DNA from: Bdellovibrionales bacterium
GTDB taxonomy: Bacteria; Bdellovibrionota; Bdellovibrionia; Bdellovibrionales; UBA1609
Assembly: GCA_026713205.1 (NCBI GenBank)
Contig: JAPOOY010000117.1
Span: forward strand, 1-5,781
Length of the DNA: 5,781 nucleotides
Direction: 5' to 3'
The notes under the pieces were generated by a model, which ran no database searches, was not told the origin of the DNA, and saw only the letters and a program-made list of their open reading frames with translations. The position numbers and the translations under genes were made by a program. Positions 1 through 5,297 of the stretch are shown here, piece after piece (position 1 is the first letter of the stretch; each line of letters starts with the position of its first letter).

Positions 1-61
1 AATCTTATGAAAGAATGTTTTTTTTTTTGTCTTTTGTGAACTTTTTTAGATATTTTAACAT
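1..61 (-). pseudogene. N-terminal end of a minus-strand gene, frame interrupted after an A11 tract, runs off the left edge
   Basis: An ATG at 61-59 (minus) is preceded by a near-ideal ribosome binding site, AAGGAGGTG, a few bases upstream (about 65-73). Reading gives MLKYLKKFTKDKKKNILS and then a stop at 7-5. The codons for the second lysine run lie in a homopolymer of eleven A (plus-strand T at 18-28). Removing or adding one A opens the frame to the window edge, so this is either a real 18-residue leader peptide, a phase-variable or frameshifted gene start, or a sequencing slip. The short lysine-rich N-terminus carries no family signature and I assign no function. The strong ribosome binding site is the main reason to believe translation starts here. 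Confidence 0.4.
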
Positions 62-82
62 TTCCACCTCCTTAATTTTTAG

Positions 83-241
83 GAGTTAGCCTCTTTTTGG
101 GGGTCACGGACAATCAACAAGGTTGGAAGGGTTGTCATTCCTCTAAAATTTGATGAAGTTGGAAATTTTAATGAAGGGCTTGCACCTGTAAAAGTTGATG
201 ATGAATGGGGTTATATTAAAGTTGTTGCACAAGAAATTTAG
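83..241 (+). pseudogene. C-terminal remnant of a WG-repeat (KWG) protein
   Basis: An open stretch between stops at 80-82 and 239-241 encodes 52 residues with no usable start codon near its head. It shows one WG repeat followed by the beginning of the next: a WG at codons 98-103, INKVGRVVIPLKFDEV, then NFNEGLAPVKVDDEWGYIK, and a short tail ending VVAQEI. WG repeats (Trp-Gly-x-Ile-asn/asp-lys...) form beta-rich repeat proteins of mostly unknown role. The first repeat has a three-residue insertion, SRT, between WG and INK, which suggests decay. With no N-terminal part, ribosome binding site or preceding repeats, this is best read as the surviving 3' end of a broken gene or of a small duplicated piece. 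Confidence 0.6.
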
Positions 242-435
242 TAAAATATACCAATCCGGTTTGAATAAAGAAATTGTGTTGAATGAACAACAACTTTTAA
301 GTTATGAGAAATATATTTCATATTATTCTCCTTTGTAGAGTTTTATTATACGGATATTTTATCGGTATATGAAACTGGAGGGTTTAATTTTTGAAGTGTG
401 GAATATAATATGAGTTAGTTTTGCGGATTTCAAAT
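242..435. other. Non-coding stretch without recognisable content
   Basis: This very AT-rich DNA lies between the WG-repeat remnant and the doubtful minus-strand frame. Apart from the short repeat at 248-266 it contains only tiny frames, such as a 22-codon hydrophobic one from 304, that lack ribosome binding sites. I see no terminator, tRNA or structured RNA. Confidence 0.5.
248..266 (+). repeat. Short direct repeat, copy 1 (ATACCAATCnnGTTTGAAT)
   Basis: ATACCAATCcgGTTTGAAT at 248-266 matches ATACCAATCgtGTTTGAAT at 681-699 in 17 of 19 positions. The two copies bracket the gene-poor stretch that contains the doubtful small minus-strand frame. Their role is unknown; they could be remnants of a dispersed repeat or the footprints of a small insertion. 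Confidence 0.45.
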
Positions 436-687
436 TTACTGGTTACCAGATGATTTACCTTCTTTGATTTTTATATATATCTCCAGAAGAGTTTTATAGG
501 CTTCTTCCCGTAGCTTGTATTTGTGGATCAGTTTATAAAGAGTTTCCACTTCCTTTAACTTGCGAAAGGTTTTTTTATTAAGCTCTGCGGGAACGGCTTT
601 TTTCATAAACTGCATTTTAGAATAAAATGTTAATGAAAGCAAAGTTTTTATTTCCTGATTTAGACTTCTATGGTTTAGACATACCAA
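436..687 (-). CDS. Doubtful small hypothetical protein, lysine-rich and helical
   Basis: The frame encodes 83 residues, with alternative starts at Met25 (615) and Met28 (606). No start has a convincing Shine-Dalgarno site. The second half, from about residue 42, reads as amphipathic helices rich in Lys, Glu, Leu and Tyr. The pattern LYKLIHKYKLREEAYKTLLE resembles a single TPR-like helix pair (Tyr, Ala-Tyr and Leu spacing), but one repeat is too little to assign a family. The C-terminus ends EGKSSGNQ. It could be a small gene, the C-terminal remnant of a longer helical-repeat protein, or chance coding in AT-rich DNA. Its start lies within the short repeat copy at 681-699, which argues against the longest version. 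Confidence 0.3.
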   Translation of the reverse strand: MVCLNHRSLNQEIKTLLSLTFYSKMQFMKKAVPAELNKKTFRKLKEVETLYKLIHKYKLREEAYKTLLEIYIKIKEGKSSGNQ

Positions 688-699
688 TCGTGTTTGAAT
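681..699 (+). repeat. Short direct repeat, copy 2 (ATACCAATCnnGTTTGAAT)
   Basis: This is the second copy of the 19-nt motif at 248-266, with two mismatches. Its right half extends as TGTTTGAATTTTT (691-703), which recurs exactly at 812-824 at the inner edge of the right arm of the hairpin element, so the repeat family and the hairpin element may share sequence history. Confidence 0.45.
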
Positions 700-731
700 T
701 TTTCCGGTTTTTATTTAAGAGACATAAGCCA

Positions 732-846
732 TTTATAACAGCCTATAGGGGTCAAAAATGAGTTCGGCTTTGACACAGATGCGGCTGTAAGTCGCTCTGT
801 GGCAAAACGCATGTTTGAATTTTTGACCCCTATAGGCTGTTATAAA
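732..846. mobile_element. MITE-like element with perfect 28-bp terminal inverted repeats
   Basis: The left arm at 732-759 (TTTATAACAGCCTATAGGGG followed by TCAAAAAT) is the exact reverse complement of the right arm at 819-846. The 59-bp centre carries a second inverted pair, 769-779 with 796-806, matching in 10 of 11 positions and extended by 781-783 with 793-795. The whole 115 nt can therefore fold into one long hairpin with an asymmetric internal loop. There is no room for a protein. The ends contain TATA, so a TA target duplication of the kind made by IS630/Tc1-mariner elements would be compatible, but the palindromic ends make the exact boundary ambiguous. It is probably a non-autonomous element moved by a transposase elsewhere. 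A long transcribed hairpin with another role is the alternative. Confidence 0.65.
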
Positions 847-1090
847 GGGTGTAAGCATTTTTTCTTATGAAGAACCGGAAATTTTCAAACCGGAGGAGTA
901 TAGCTATAAGTTTTTTGTATTTGAAAAATTTCAATAAAAATCGGGAGAATATAAAGTCAGCCCCCTGGAGGCGGTTGGAAATCGGATGTTTTAGCTTTTG
1001 GGGAAATGGTGCCAGCCGAAGATGGATAAATCCCATAGAGGTTTTAAAGGAATATTGTAAAAAAGAAAGAGATAGAGTAGGACTTATGAT
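847..1090 (+). other. Upstream region of folD, no certain gene
   Basis: The stretch between the hairpin element and folD holds a 75-codon plus-strand frame (867-1094) that overlaps the folD start by four bases. The frame has no ribosome binding site, and its composition (many Arg, Lys and Trp, no recognisable domain) looks like chance. The DNA at 955-1050 is richer in G and C than its surroundings. It can form a 7-bp stem between CGGTTGG (972-978) and CCAGCCG (1012-1018), so a leader structure is possible. I recognise no riboswitch class; the THF and glycine aptamer consensus motifs are not evident. No clear sigma-70 promoter with good spacing is visible. Confidence 0.4.
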
Positions 1091-1945
1091 ATGAAAGTTT
1101 TAGAGGGAAAATCACCGGCAGCCCATGAAACAGCTTGTCTTAAGCCGGAAGTGGAAAAAATAAAAAAGCATTTTGGTTTTCCTCCTGGTTTGGCTGTTAT
1201 TTTGGTGGGGGAGGATCCGGCCAGCCAAATTTATGTGGGAAGGAAAATAAAGGCTTGTGCGGAAGCGGGTCTTCAATCCTGGAAGAAGGAATTTCCTTCT
1301 TCAGTCACTTTGTCTGAATTGAAAAGCCAAATACAGGAGTTTAATGAGAATCCGCAAGTTCATGGAATTCTGGTTCAACTGCCTTTACCGCCCTCCCTTA
1401 ATTCAGAAGAGGTTTTATCTTATATCAACCCCCATAAAGACCCCGATGGTCTGACTTTGGAAAATCGGGCCTTGTTCTGGGCCGGAACTCCACGGGTTGT
1501 CCCCTGCACCCCTTTTGGAATTATGAAAATGTTAAAATTTTATGATATCCCCATAGAAGGGCGAAATGCTGTGGTGGTAGGGCGAAGTCAGATTGTGGGA
1601 CTTCCGGCCGCCGGACAACTCTTGTCCCATAATGCCACAGTCACTCTTTGTCATTCCCGCACAAAAAATTTAATGGAACACACTTCTCAGGCGGATATTG
1701 TGATTGCCTGCGCCGGGAAAAGAGGATTACTGGGACGGGAGGATTTTAAGAAGGGAGCTGTGGTTGTGGATGTGGGCATTCACCGAGGAGATCAGGGGCT
1801 GGAAGGAGATGTGAAAAAGGAAGGGTTGGAGGATTGGCTTTCCGGTCTGACTCCTGTTCCGGGTGGGGTTGGACCTATGACTATTGCCATGCTGGTGGCA
1901 AATACGGTTCATTTAGCCGGTCTTTCTCTCACAAAATCCCAGTGA
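1091..1945 (+). CDS. folD: Bifunctional methylene-THF dehydrogenase / methenyl-THF cyclohydrolase FolD
   Basis: This cytosolic enzyme oxidises 5,10-methylene-THF with NAD(P)+ and hydrolyses the methenyl product to 10-formyl-THF for purine and initiator-tRNA formylation. The 284-residue length is typical of FolD. Visible family motifs are the catalytic YxxxK (Tyr48, Lys52), VQLPLP (Gln96), DPDG (Asp119), PCTPFGIM (138-145), the Rossmann nucleotide-binding GRSQIVGLP (164-172), CHSRT (187-191) and the C-terminal signature PVPGGVGPMT (255-264). Tyr, Lys, Gln and Asp keep the spacing of the E. coli active-site residues. The start at 1091 is supported by AGGA at 1079-1082, eight bases upstream, and by the usual MKVLEGK-type N-terminus. 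It lies 92 bp ahead of gcvT, whose product makes its substrate, so the two probably share a transcript. Confidence 0.96.
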   Translation: MKVLEGKSPAAHETACLKPEVEKIKKHFGFPPGLAVILVGEDPASQIYVGRKIKACAEAGLQSWKKEFPSSVTLSELKSQIQEFNENPQVHGILVQLPLPPSLNSEEVLSYINPHKDPDGLTLENRALFWAGTPRVVPCTPFGIMKMLKFYDIPIEGRNAVVVGRSQIVGLPAAGQLLSHNATVTLCHSRTKNLMEHTSQADIVIACAGKRGLLGREDFKKGAVVVDVGIHRGDQGLEGDVKKEGLEDWLSGLTPVPGGVGPMTIAMLVANTVHLAGLSLTKSQ

Positions 1946-2020
1946 AAAATAGTATTGATGTAGTGGCAACCAGAGCCTTCAGGTCAAAATTCAAAATCTC
2001 ATTGAAAACTATTATTGGTG
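1941..2020 (+). repeat. Imperfect 20-nt direct repeat in the folD-gcvT gap
   Basis: The 20 bases at 1941-1960 (AGTGAAAAATAGTATTGATG, spanning the folD stop codon) match those at 2001-2020 (ATTGAAAACTATTATTGGTG) in 16 positions, exactly 60 nt apart. The 92-bp gap has no terminator-like hairpin, consistent with read-through from folD into gcvT. The repeat may be a relic of local duplication or simply AT-rich coincidence. Confidence 0.25.
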
Positions 2021-2037
2021 AGGGTAATCATAGTTGA

Positions 2038-3126
2038 ATGTCACATAAAACCCCTTTATTTCAGTCTCATAAAAATCTGAAAGCCCGCTTTATTGATTTT
2101 GCCGGTTGGCGTCTGCCTTTTTCTTATACCAGTCCCGGGGAGGAGCATTTAAACACACGAAAATCCGGCGGGCTGTTTGATGTCTCCCACATGGGAGAGA
2201 TTCGGGTGAAAGGAAAGGGGAGTTTACCTTTTTTGCAGGGGCTGATTCCCACGGATATTCAAAATTTAAATACCGGACAGGCCCGCTACTCTGTTTTATG
2301 TAACAGGGAGGGAGGTTTGATTGACGATTTGATTATTTATGCTCTCTCACAGGGAGAGGAGTATTTACTCTGTGTAAATGCCGCAACAAAAGAGAAGGAC
2401 TGGCTTTGGATCAATTCCTTTTCTTCCACCTTTGATGTGACGGTGAAAGACGAGAGCGCTGAATGGGGGATGGTGGCTGTTCAGGGGCCTCAGGCAATAG
2501 CTTTATGTGAAAAAGTTTTTTCAAAAATGGAGGATATGCGATCTCTTAAGCGATTTCATTTTACCTGGATAGAGGATATTCTGATTTCCCGTACAGGCTA
2601 CACAGGGGAAGAGGGTGTGGAACTTTATATTCCCCGGGATAAAACTTTGAGAGTATGGGAAAATTTAGTGAAGCAGGGTCAGAAATTTTCTATTCAACCG
2701 GTTGGATTAGGGGCCAGAAACACCTTGCGGCTGGAAATGGCTTATCTTCTTTCCGGACAGGATTTTAATGAGAGCCGCACTCCCTTGGAGGCGGGACTTT
2801 CCTGGCTTATGACAAATAAGGAAGATTATGTGGGGAAAAAAGAGCTGAAAAAAACTTCTGTTTCAGAAAGATTGTTCGGGTTTATTGTGGAGGCGCCCTC
2901 CGGCATTCCCCGCACAGGTCATCCCGTCTTATCCGGTCAGGGGAAGCCTGTGGGAGTTGTGACAAGCGGCGCACAATCCCCAAGCCTTGAGAAAATGATT
3001 GGTTTGGCTTATATAAAGGAGGAGGTAGAGGATTGTTTCGTGAATATTCACGGCTCTTCCTCTAAAATAACAAGGGTTTCCGGCCCTTTTTTGAAAAATC
3101 CCGGAAAAGGAGCAATACATGAGTGA
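2038..3126 (+). CDS. gcvT: Glycine cleavage system T protein (aminomethyltransferase)
   Basis: GcvT takes the aminomethyl group from the lipoyl arm of GcvH, transfers the methylene carbon to tetrahydrofolate and releases ammonia. The 362-residue protein has the expected N-terminus (KTPLFQSHKNLKARFIDFAGW). It also has FDVSHMGE (47-54), the ARYSVLCNREGGLIDDLIIY block (82-101) with the conserved Asp pair 96-97 near the folate site, the RTGYTGEEGVELY motif (185-197), GLGARNTLRLE (223-233) and RTPLEAGLSW (247-256). The C-terminal domain ends with the usual GxVTSGAxSPSL block (306-317). The ATG at 2038 fits the family N-terminus, although the nearest purine-rich site, GTGAGG at 2018-2023, is rather far upstream. 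The end overlaps the gcvH start by 8 nt, so the two are likely translationally coupled. Confidence 0.97.
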   Translation: MSHKTPLFQSHKNLKARFIDFAGWRLPFSYTSPGEEHLNTRKSGGLFDVSHMGEIRVKGKGSLPFLQGLIPTDIQNLNTGQARYSVLCNREGGLIDDLIIYALSQGEEYLLCVNAATKEKDWLWINSFSSTFDVTVKDESAEWGMVAVQGPQAIALCEKVFSKMEDMRSLKRFHFTWIEDILISRTGYTGEEGVELYIPRDKTLRVWENLVKQGQKFSIQPVGLGARNTLRLEMAYLLSGQDFNESRTPLEAGLSWLMTNKEDYVGKKELKKTSVSERLFGFIVEAPSGIPRTGHPVLSGQGKPVGVVTSGAQSPSLEKMIGLAYIKEEVEDCFVNIHGSSSKITRVSGPFLKNPGKGAIHE

Positions 3127-3541
3127 TGAAATTCCACGGCGTTTGATAGTGCCTGAAGACAATTATTATTATACAACCACTCACGAGTGGGTTTCTTTGG
3201 ATGATAAAAACACCATTACCATTGGCATTACTTATTATGCTCAGGACAGTTTGGGGGAAATTGTGAGTTGGAAATTGCCGCAAAAGGGGCAGTTTTTTGA
3301 AAAGGCTCAACCCTTTGGATTTGTGGAAAGCAATAAAAGCGTGAGTGATATTTATATGCCTGTTTCCGGTGAGGTGGTTGAAGTCAATAGCAGTTTATCT
3401 CCCGGATTGATCAGTGACAAACCTATGGATGAAGGCTGGTTGGTTCGTGTGGAAATTGCAAAAGAGGGAGAGCTTTCCTCTCTGCTTGATCCGGCCAGTT
3501 ACAGAAAACTCATTGAAGAGGAAATCAAAAGCCTGGAATAA
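3119..3541 (+). CDS. gcvH: Glycine cleavage system H protein (lipoyl carrier)
   Basis: GcvH is the small cytosolic shuttle whose lipoylated lysine carries the aminomethyl group from the P protein to GcvT and then delivers electrons to the L protein. The 140 residues match the family length. The N-terminal YYYTTTHEWV (26 and neighbours), the ITIGITYYAQDSLGEIV stretch and FGFVESNKSVSDIYMPVSGE are all present. The last contains the lipoylation site Lys73, in an ESNK context where most relatives have ESVK. The GEGWL-like element is DEGWL (104-108). The start at 3119 has a good AAGGAG site (3107-3112) six bases upstream, inside the end of gcvT. GcvP and lipoamide dehydrogenase must be encoded elsewhere, because the next gene is a tRNA followed by a mobile element. 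Confidence 0.96.
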   Translation: MSDEIPRRLIVPEDNYYYTTTHEWVSLDDKNTITIGITYYAQDSLGEIVSWKLPQKGQFFEKAQPFGFVESNKSVSDIYMPVSGEVVEVNSSLSPGLISDKPMDEGWLVRVEIAKEGELSSLLDPASYRKLIEEEIKSLE

Positions 3542-3548
3542 CAAATTA

Positions 3549-3634
3549 GCCCGCGTGGCGGAACTGGCAGACGCGCTAGACTTAGGATCTAGTACCTTTT
3601 TGGTGTGGGGGTTCGACTCCCTCCGCGGGCACCA
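3549..3634 (+). tRNA. tRNA-Leu (anticodon UAG), CCA encoded
   Basis: A complete class II tRNA folds from the sequence. The acceptor stem pairs GCCCGCG (3549-3555) with CGCGGGC (3624-3630), followed by discriminator A and CCA (3631-3634). The D stem is GCG/CGC (3558-3560, 3572-3574). The anticodon stem is CTAGA/TCTAG (3576-3580, 3588-3592) around the loop CTTAGGA with TAG at 3583-3585. The long variable arm is 3593-3606. The T stem is 3607-3611 with 3619-3623 around TTCGACT. Discriminator A73 and the long variable arm fit leucine, and UAG reads CUA and other CUN codons. It begins only 7 nt after the gcvH stop. Its 3' end is the probable integration site of the element that follows. Confidence 0.97.
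3600..3634 (+). other. Probable attachment-site core in the 3' half of tRNA-Leu
   Basis: A tyrosine-recombinase gene directly follows the tRNA, and such integrases commonly cross over in the anticodon or T-arm to 3'-end region, leaving the tRNA intact. The matching direct repeat that would mark the far end of the element is not in this window, so the exact core and its limits are inferred and not seen. Confidence 0.45.
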
Positions 3635-3686
3635 ATGGTTTTGTAATTTCTTGAAATCATTTAACTTTATTTTTCAAAAATGCACT

Positions 3687-3717
3687 TTTACGGGAAATTT
3701 ACGGGATTTTTCGTAAA
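3687..3717 (+). promoter_or_regulatory. Putative integrase arm-type binding sites (TTTACGGGA repeats)
   Basis: TTTACGGGA occurs at 3687-3695 and again at 3698-3706, exactly 11 bp apart, or one helical turn. A shortened inverted copy, TCGTAAA, is at 3711-3717. The cluster sits between the tRNA 3' end and the integrase gene. Tyrosine integrases with an N-terminal arm-binding domain use such repeated sites, and I infer that role here. An integrase or excisionase operator is the alternative. Confidence 0.5.
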
Positions 3718-3735
3718 GATTCCTGAACACTGAAA

Positions 3736-3749
3736 ATAAACCGGTTTAT
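3736..3749. repeat. 14-bp perfect palindrome ATAAACCGGTTTAT
   Basis: The sequence is its own reverse complement and lies two bases beyond the larger hairpin at the integrase 3' end. A gapless palindrome of this type is more like a dimeric protein binding site than an RNA hairpin. It may belong to the element's recombination or regulatory region. Confidence 0.5.
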
Positions 3750-3751
3750 AT

Positions 3752-3778
3752 GTCAACTGTTCTCCCAGAACAGTTGAC
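3752..3778 (-). terminator. 12-bp perfect stem-loop at the integrase stop codon
   Basis: GTCAACTGTTCT (3752-3763) pairs perfectly with AGAACAGTTGAC (3767-3778) around the loop CCC. It covers the last eight integrase codons and the stop. Transcripts from either side would form a stable hairpin, but no U-run follows directly in either direction (TTATTTT lies about 10 nt further on the minus strand). It could be a weak or Rho-assisted terminator between the convergent tRNA and integrase transcripts, or a protein binding palindrome of the att region. Confidence 0.45.
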
Positions 3779-4913
3779 TGTCTTTAAAGATAACAGAAGC
3801 TGTTTTTTCTCCTGTCTCTGAACTCAAGAGCGCCACAGTCTTTGCATACACTTGAGTTGTTTTTTGCTCCGTATGTCCGAGGCTTGCCTGAACAGCGGAA
3901 AGATTTTTTGTTTCCATAAGAGCAAGAGTTGCGAAAGTGTGTCGGCAGATATGGGTGGAACGCCAGGGAAGATTTAATGCCTCAAAACCAGCATTAAAAG
4001 CTGACTGAATAGCGTTGTATCTAAGCAGTTCCCCCTTGCTGTCTGTAAAAACCAAATCACCCACGGCTTCTTTTTTCATTTGAGAGAGCAGGGCTTGAAG
4101 TCTCTTTGGCAGAATAAGAAGCCTTGCTGAGTTAGTAGTTTTTGTCACATTGTCTAAAGAGGGATTTTTATTTATCTTATCCCAGCTGACCCGTCTTACA
4201 ATCCGAACCATACTTCTTTCCAAATCTACAACATCCCACTTTAATCCGCAGGCTTCACTGACCCTTGTTCCTGTGAGTAACATGAAAGTGGCAATCCTCC
4301 AATACACCGGATTACTTCTATTTGCTTTCAGCCACTCTACCCATTTTTTTGCATCTTCCGGTTTAATAAAATAATCCGGCCGTCTTGGTGTTTTGGGTCT
4401 TAAGAAACAAAACTGTTTGTGTTTCTTTGTGATGGGAACATTGAAGTCTTCATTGAGAAAGTTTTTATACCAGAATAAAACAGTTTTTAAACATCTCAGC
4501 TCTTCAACAAAACTGCTTCTCTTTAAAGACTTGGCTGTTGGGTGTTTCTTTAACCAATCAATCCACTCAACGATTTTTATTCCCTTCAGTTCAGACATTT
4601 TTGTTTTCGCCAAAGGGGTGTTATACAAATAAACAGCGTGTTGTTCGTATCTTTGAAGGGTGACTCTCATAATACGGGTTTTAGCATCTTCAAAGAATCT
4701 ATCCAGACACTCTTTAAATGTCATTTGGTCGTTTAAGGAAGCGGGACTGAATGTAAATTTACATTGTTCCTTTTCGTGCCATAAAACAGCTTCTCTTTTT
4801 GTACGAAAAGTTTTTACTGAAACGCGAGCGCCTTTTATAAACACTTCCGCTTGATAAAAAATAACTGGTTTCTTTTGTTTTTTTGTACGGTAACTTCTTT
4901 TGATTATTGCCAT
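3753..4913 (-). CDS. Tyrosine-recombinase integrase
   Basis: This 386-residue site-specific recombinase catalyses integration and, with an excisionase, excision of the element at the tRNA. Residues about 3-60 form a basic arm-binding-like domain (IFYQAEVFIKGARVSVKTFRTKREA). A SAM-like core-binding domain follows (about 65-160), and then the catalytic domain. Catalytic residues are visible: Arg217 in TGTRVSEA, Lys258 in VTKTTNSAR, His321 and Arg324 in HICRHTFAT, His347 in LGH, and the nucleophile Tyr356 in TQVYAK. The set is complete, so it is probably active. I chose the start at 4913, not the longer frame from 4940, because AAGGAGG (4921-4927) stands 7 nt upstream and the extension would be translated from the ribosome binding site itself. 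The gene overlaps the upstream HTH gene by 10 nt, implying coupled expression. Confidence 0.93.
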   Translation of the reverse strand: MAIIKRSYRTKKQKKPVIFYQAEVFIKGARVSVKTFRTKREAVLWHEKEQCKFTFSPASLNDQMTFKECLDRFFEDAKTRIMRVTLQRYEQHAVYLYNTPLAKTKMSELKGIKIVEWIDWLKKHPTAKSLKRSSFVEELRCLKTVLFWYKNFLNEDFNVPITKKHKQFCFLRPKTPRRPDYFIKPEDAKKWVEWLKANRSNPVYWRIATFMLLTGTRVSEACGLKWDVVDLERSMVRIVRRVSWDKINKNPSLDNVTKTTNSARLLILPKRLQALLSQMKKEAVGDLVFTDSKGELLRYNAIQSAFNAGFEALNLPWRSTHICRHTFATLALMETKNLSAVQASLGHTEQKTTQVYAKTVALLSSETGEKTASVIFKDSQLFWENS

Positions 4914-5278
4914 TGTGGTTCCTCCTTTCGGTTGATCCACTCCTGCACGCTCCTCTGAAGAAACATATTCCTCTTGCCAATCTTGACATAAGGAAGTTTG
5001 CCTTGAGCTACCCAGTTACGGATAGTCTGAGGAGCTAACCCAAAGAAAACCGCTAATTCCTCTACGGTTATTACGCCTATTCGGTTGCCAAAGAACTTTA
5101 CCCCTTCCGAGTCTTTATCTGAACTCTCATCAGAGGCTGTCCTTACCTTCGGTTCTTTCTGAACCTTTGGTAATTCCTCTTTCACTTTACTAATGGAAGA
5201 TTTTTTTGACAAGTCAGAATTTTGTCGCTTTGAATCAAATACAAAATCAAATTCCTGTTGAAATTCATCCTTTTTCAT
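4904..5278 (-). CDS. Excisionase-like DNA-binding protein, MerR-type HTH_17 domain
   Basis: The protein has 124 residues. The first 65 or so are polar, charged and probably disordered (many Lys, Glu, Ser and Asp). The C-terminal half (about 69-116) is a winged-helix DNA-binding domain of the excisionase/MerR type: ITVEELAVFFGLAPQTIRNW, a turn with GKLPYVKIGKRNMF, then the helix VQEWI. Such proteins bend DNA at att sites to direct excision, or act as regulators of the element. The start at 5278 has AGGAG (5285-5289) six bases upstream. Its stop lies inside the integrase start region and the integrase ribosome binding site is inside its coding sequence, as in lambda xis-int. The long acidic/basic N-terminal tail is unusual for a small excisionase. 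A transcriptional regulator is the alternative role. Confidence 0.8.
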   Translation of the reverse strand: MKKDEFQQEFDFVFDSKRQNSDLSKKSSISKVKEELPKVQKEPKVRTASDESSDKDSEGVKFFGNRIGVITVEELAVFFGLAPQTIRNWVAQGKLPYVKIGKRNMFLQRSVQEWINRKEEPQWQ

Positions 5279-5297
5279 AACATTCTCCTATTTTCTG

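Noticed and set aside
304..372. 22-codon hydrophobic frame
   Set aside because: It is short, without a ribosome binding site, and in very AT-rich DNA. It could be a small membrane peptide but nothing supports it.
830..1036. 68-codon minus-strand frame
   Set aside because: It overlaps the hairpin arm, has no ribosome binding site or recognisable family, and competes with the leader of folD.
867..1094. 75-codon plus-strand frame overlapping the folD start by ATGA
   Set aside because: It has no ribosome binding site, no domain and a chance-like composition, and it begins just after the hairpin element. The four-base overlap alone is not enough to call it a gene.
1834..2037. 67-codon plus-strand frame between folD and gcvT
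   Set aside because: Its first half is a shifted reading of the FolD C-terminus. It lacks its own ribosome binding site, and the end merely runs to the gcvT start.
3513..3541. Possible promoter TTGAAG, 17-bp spacer, GAATAA for the tRNA
   Set aside because: The spacing is ideal but the -10 element matches only two of six consensus bases, and it would leave no 5' leader on the tRNA.
3414..3716. 100-codon plus-strand frame across gcvH end and tRNA
   Set aside because: It reads gcvH in the wrong frame and then translates the tRNA gene, a frequent artefact.
4913..4940. Longer integrase start giving nine extra N-terminal residues
   Set aside because: The extension is encoded by the Shine-Dalgarno region of the ATG at 4913 and resembles no integrase N-terminus.
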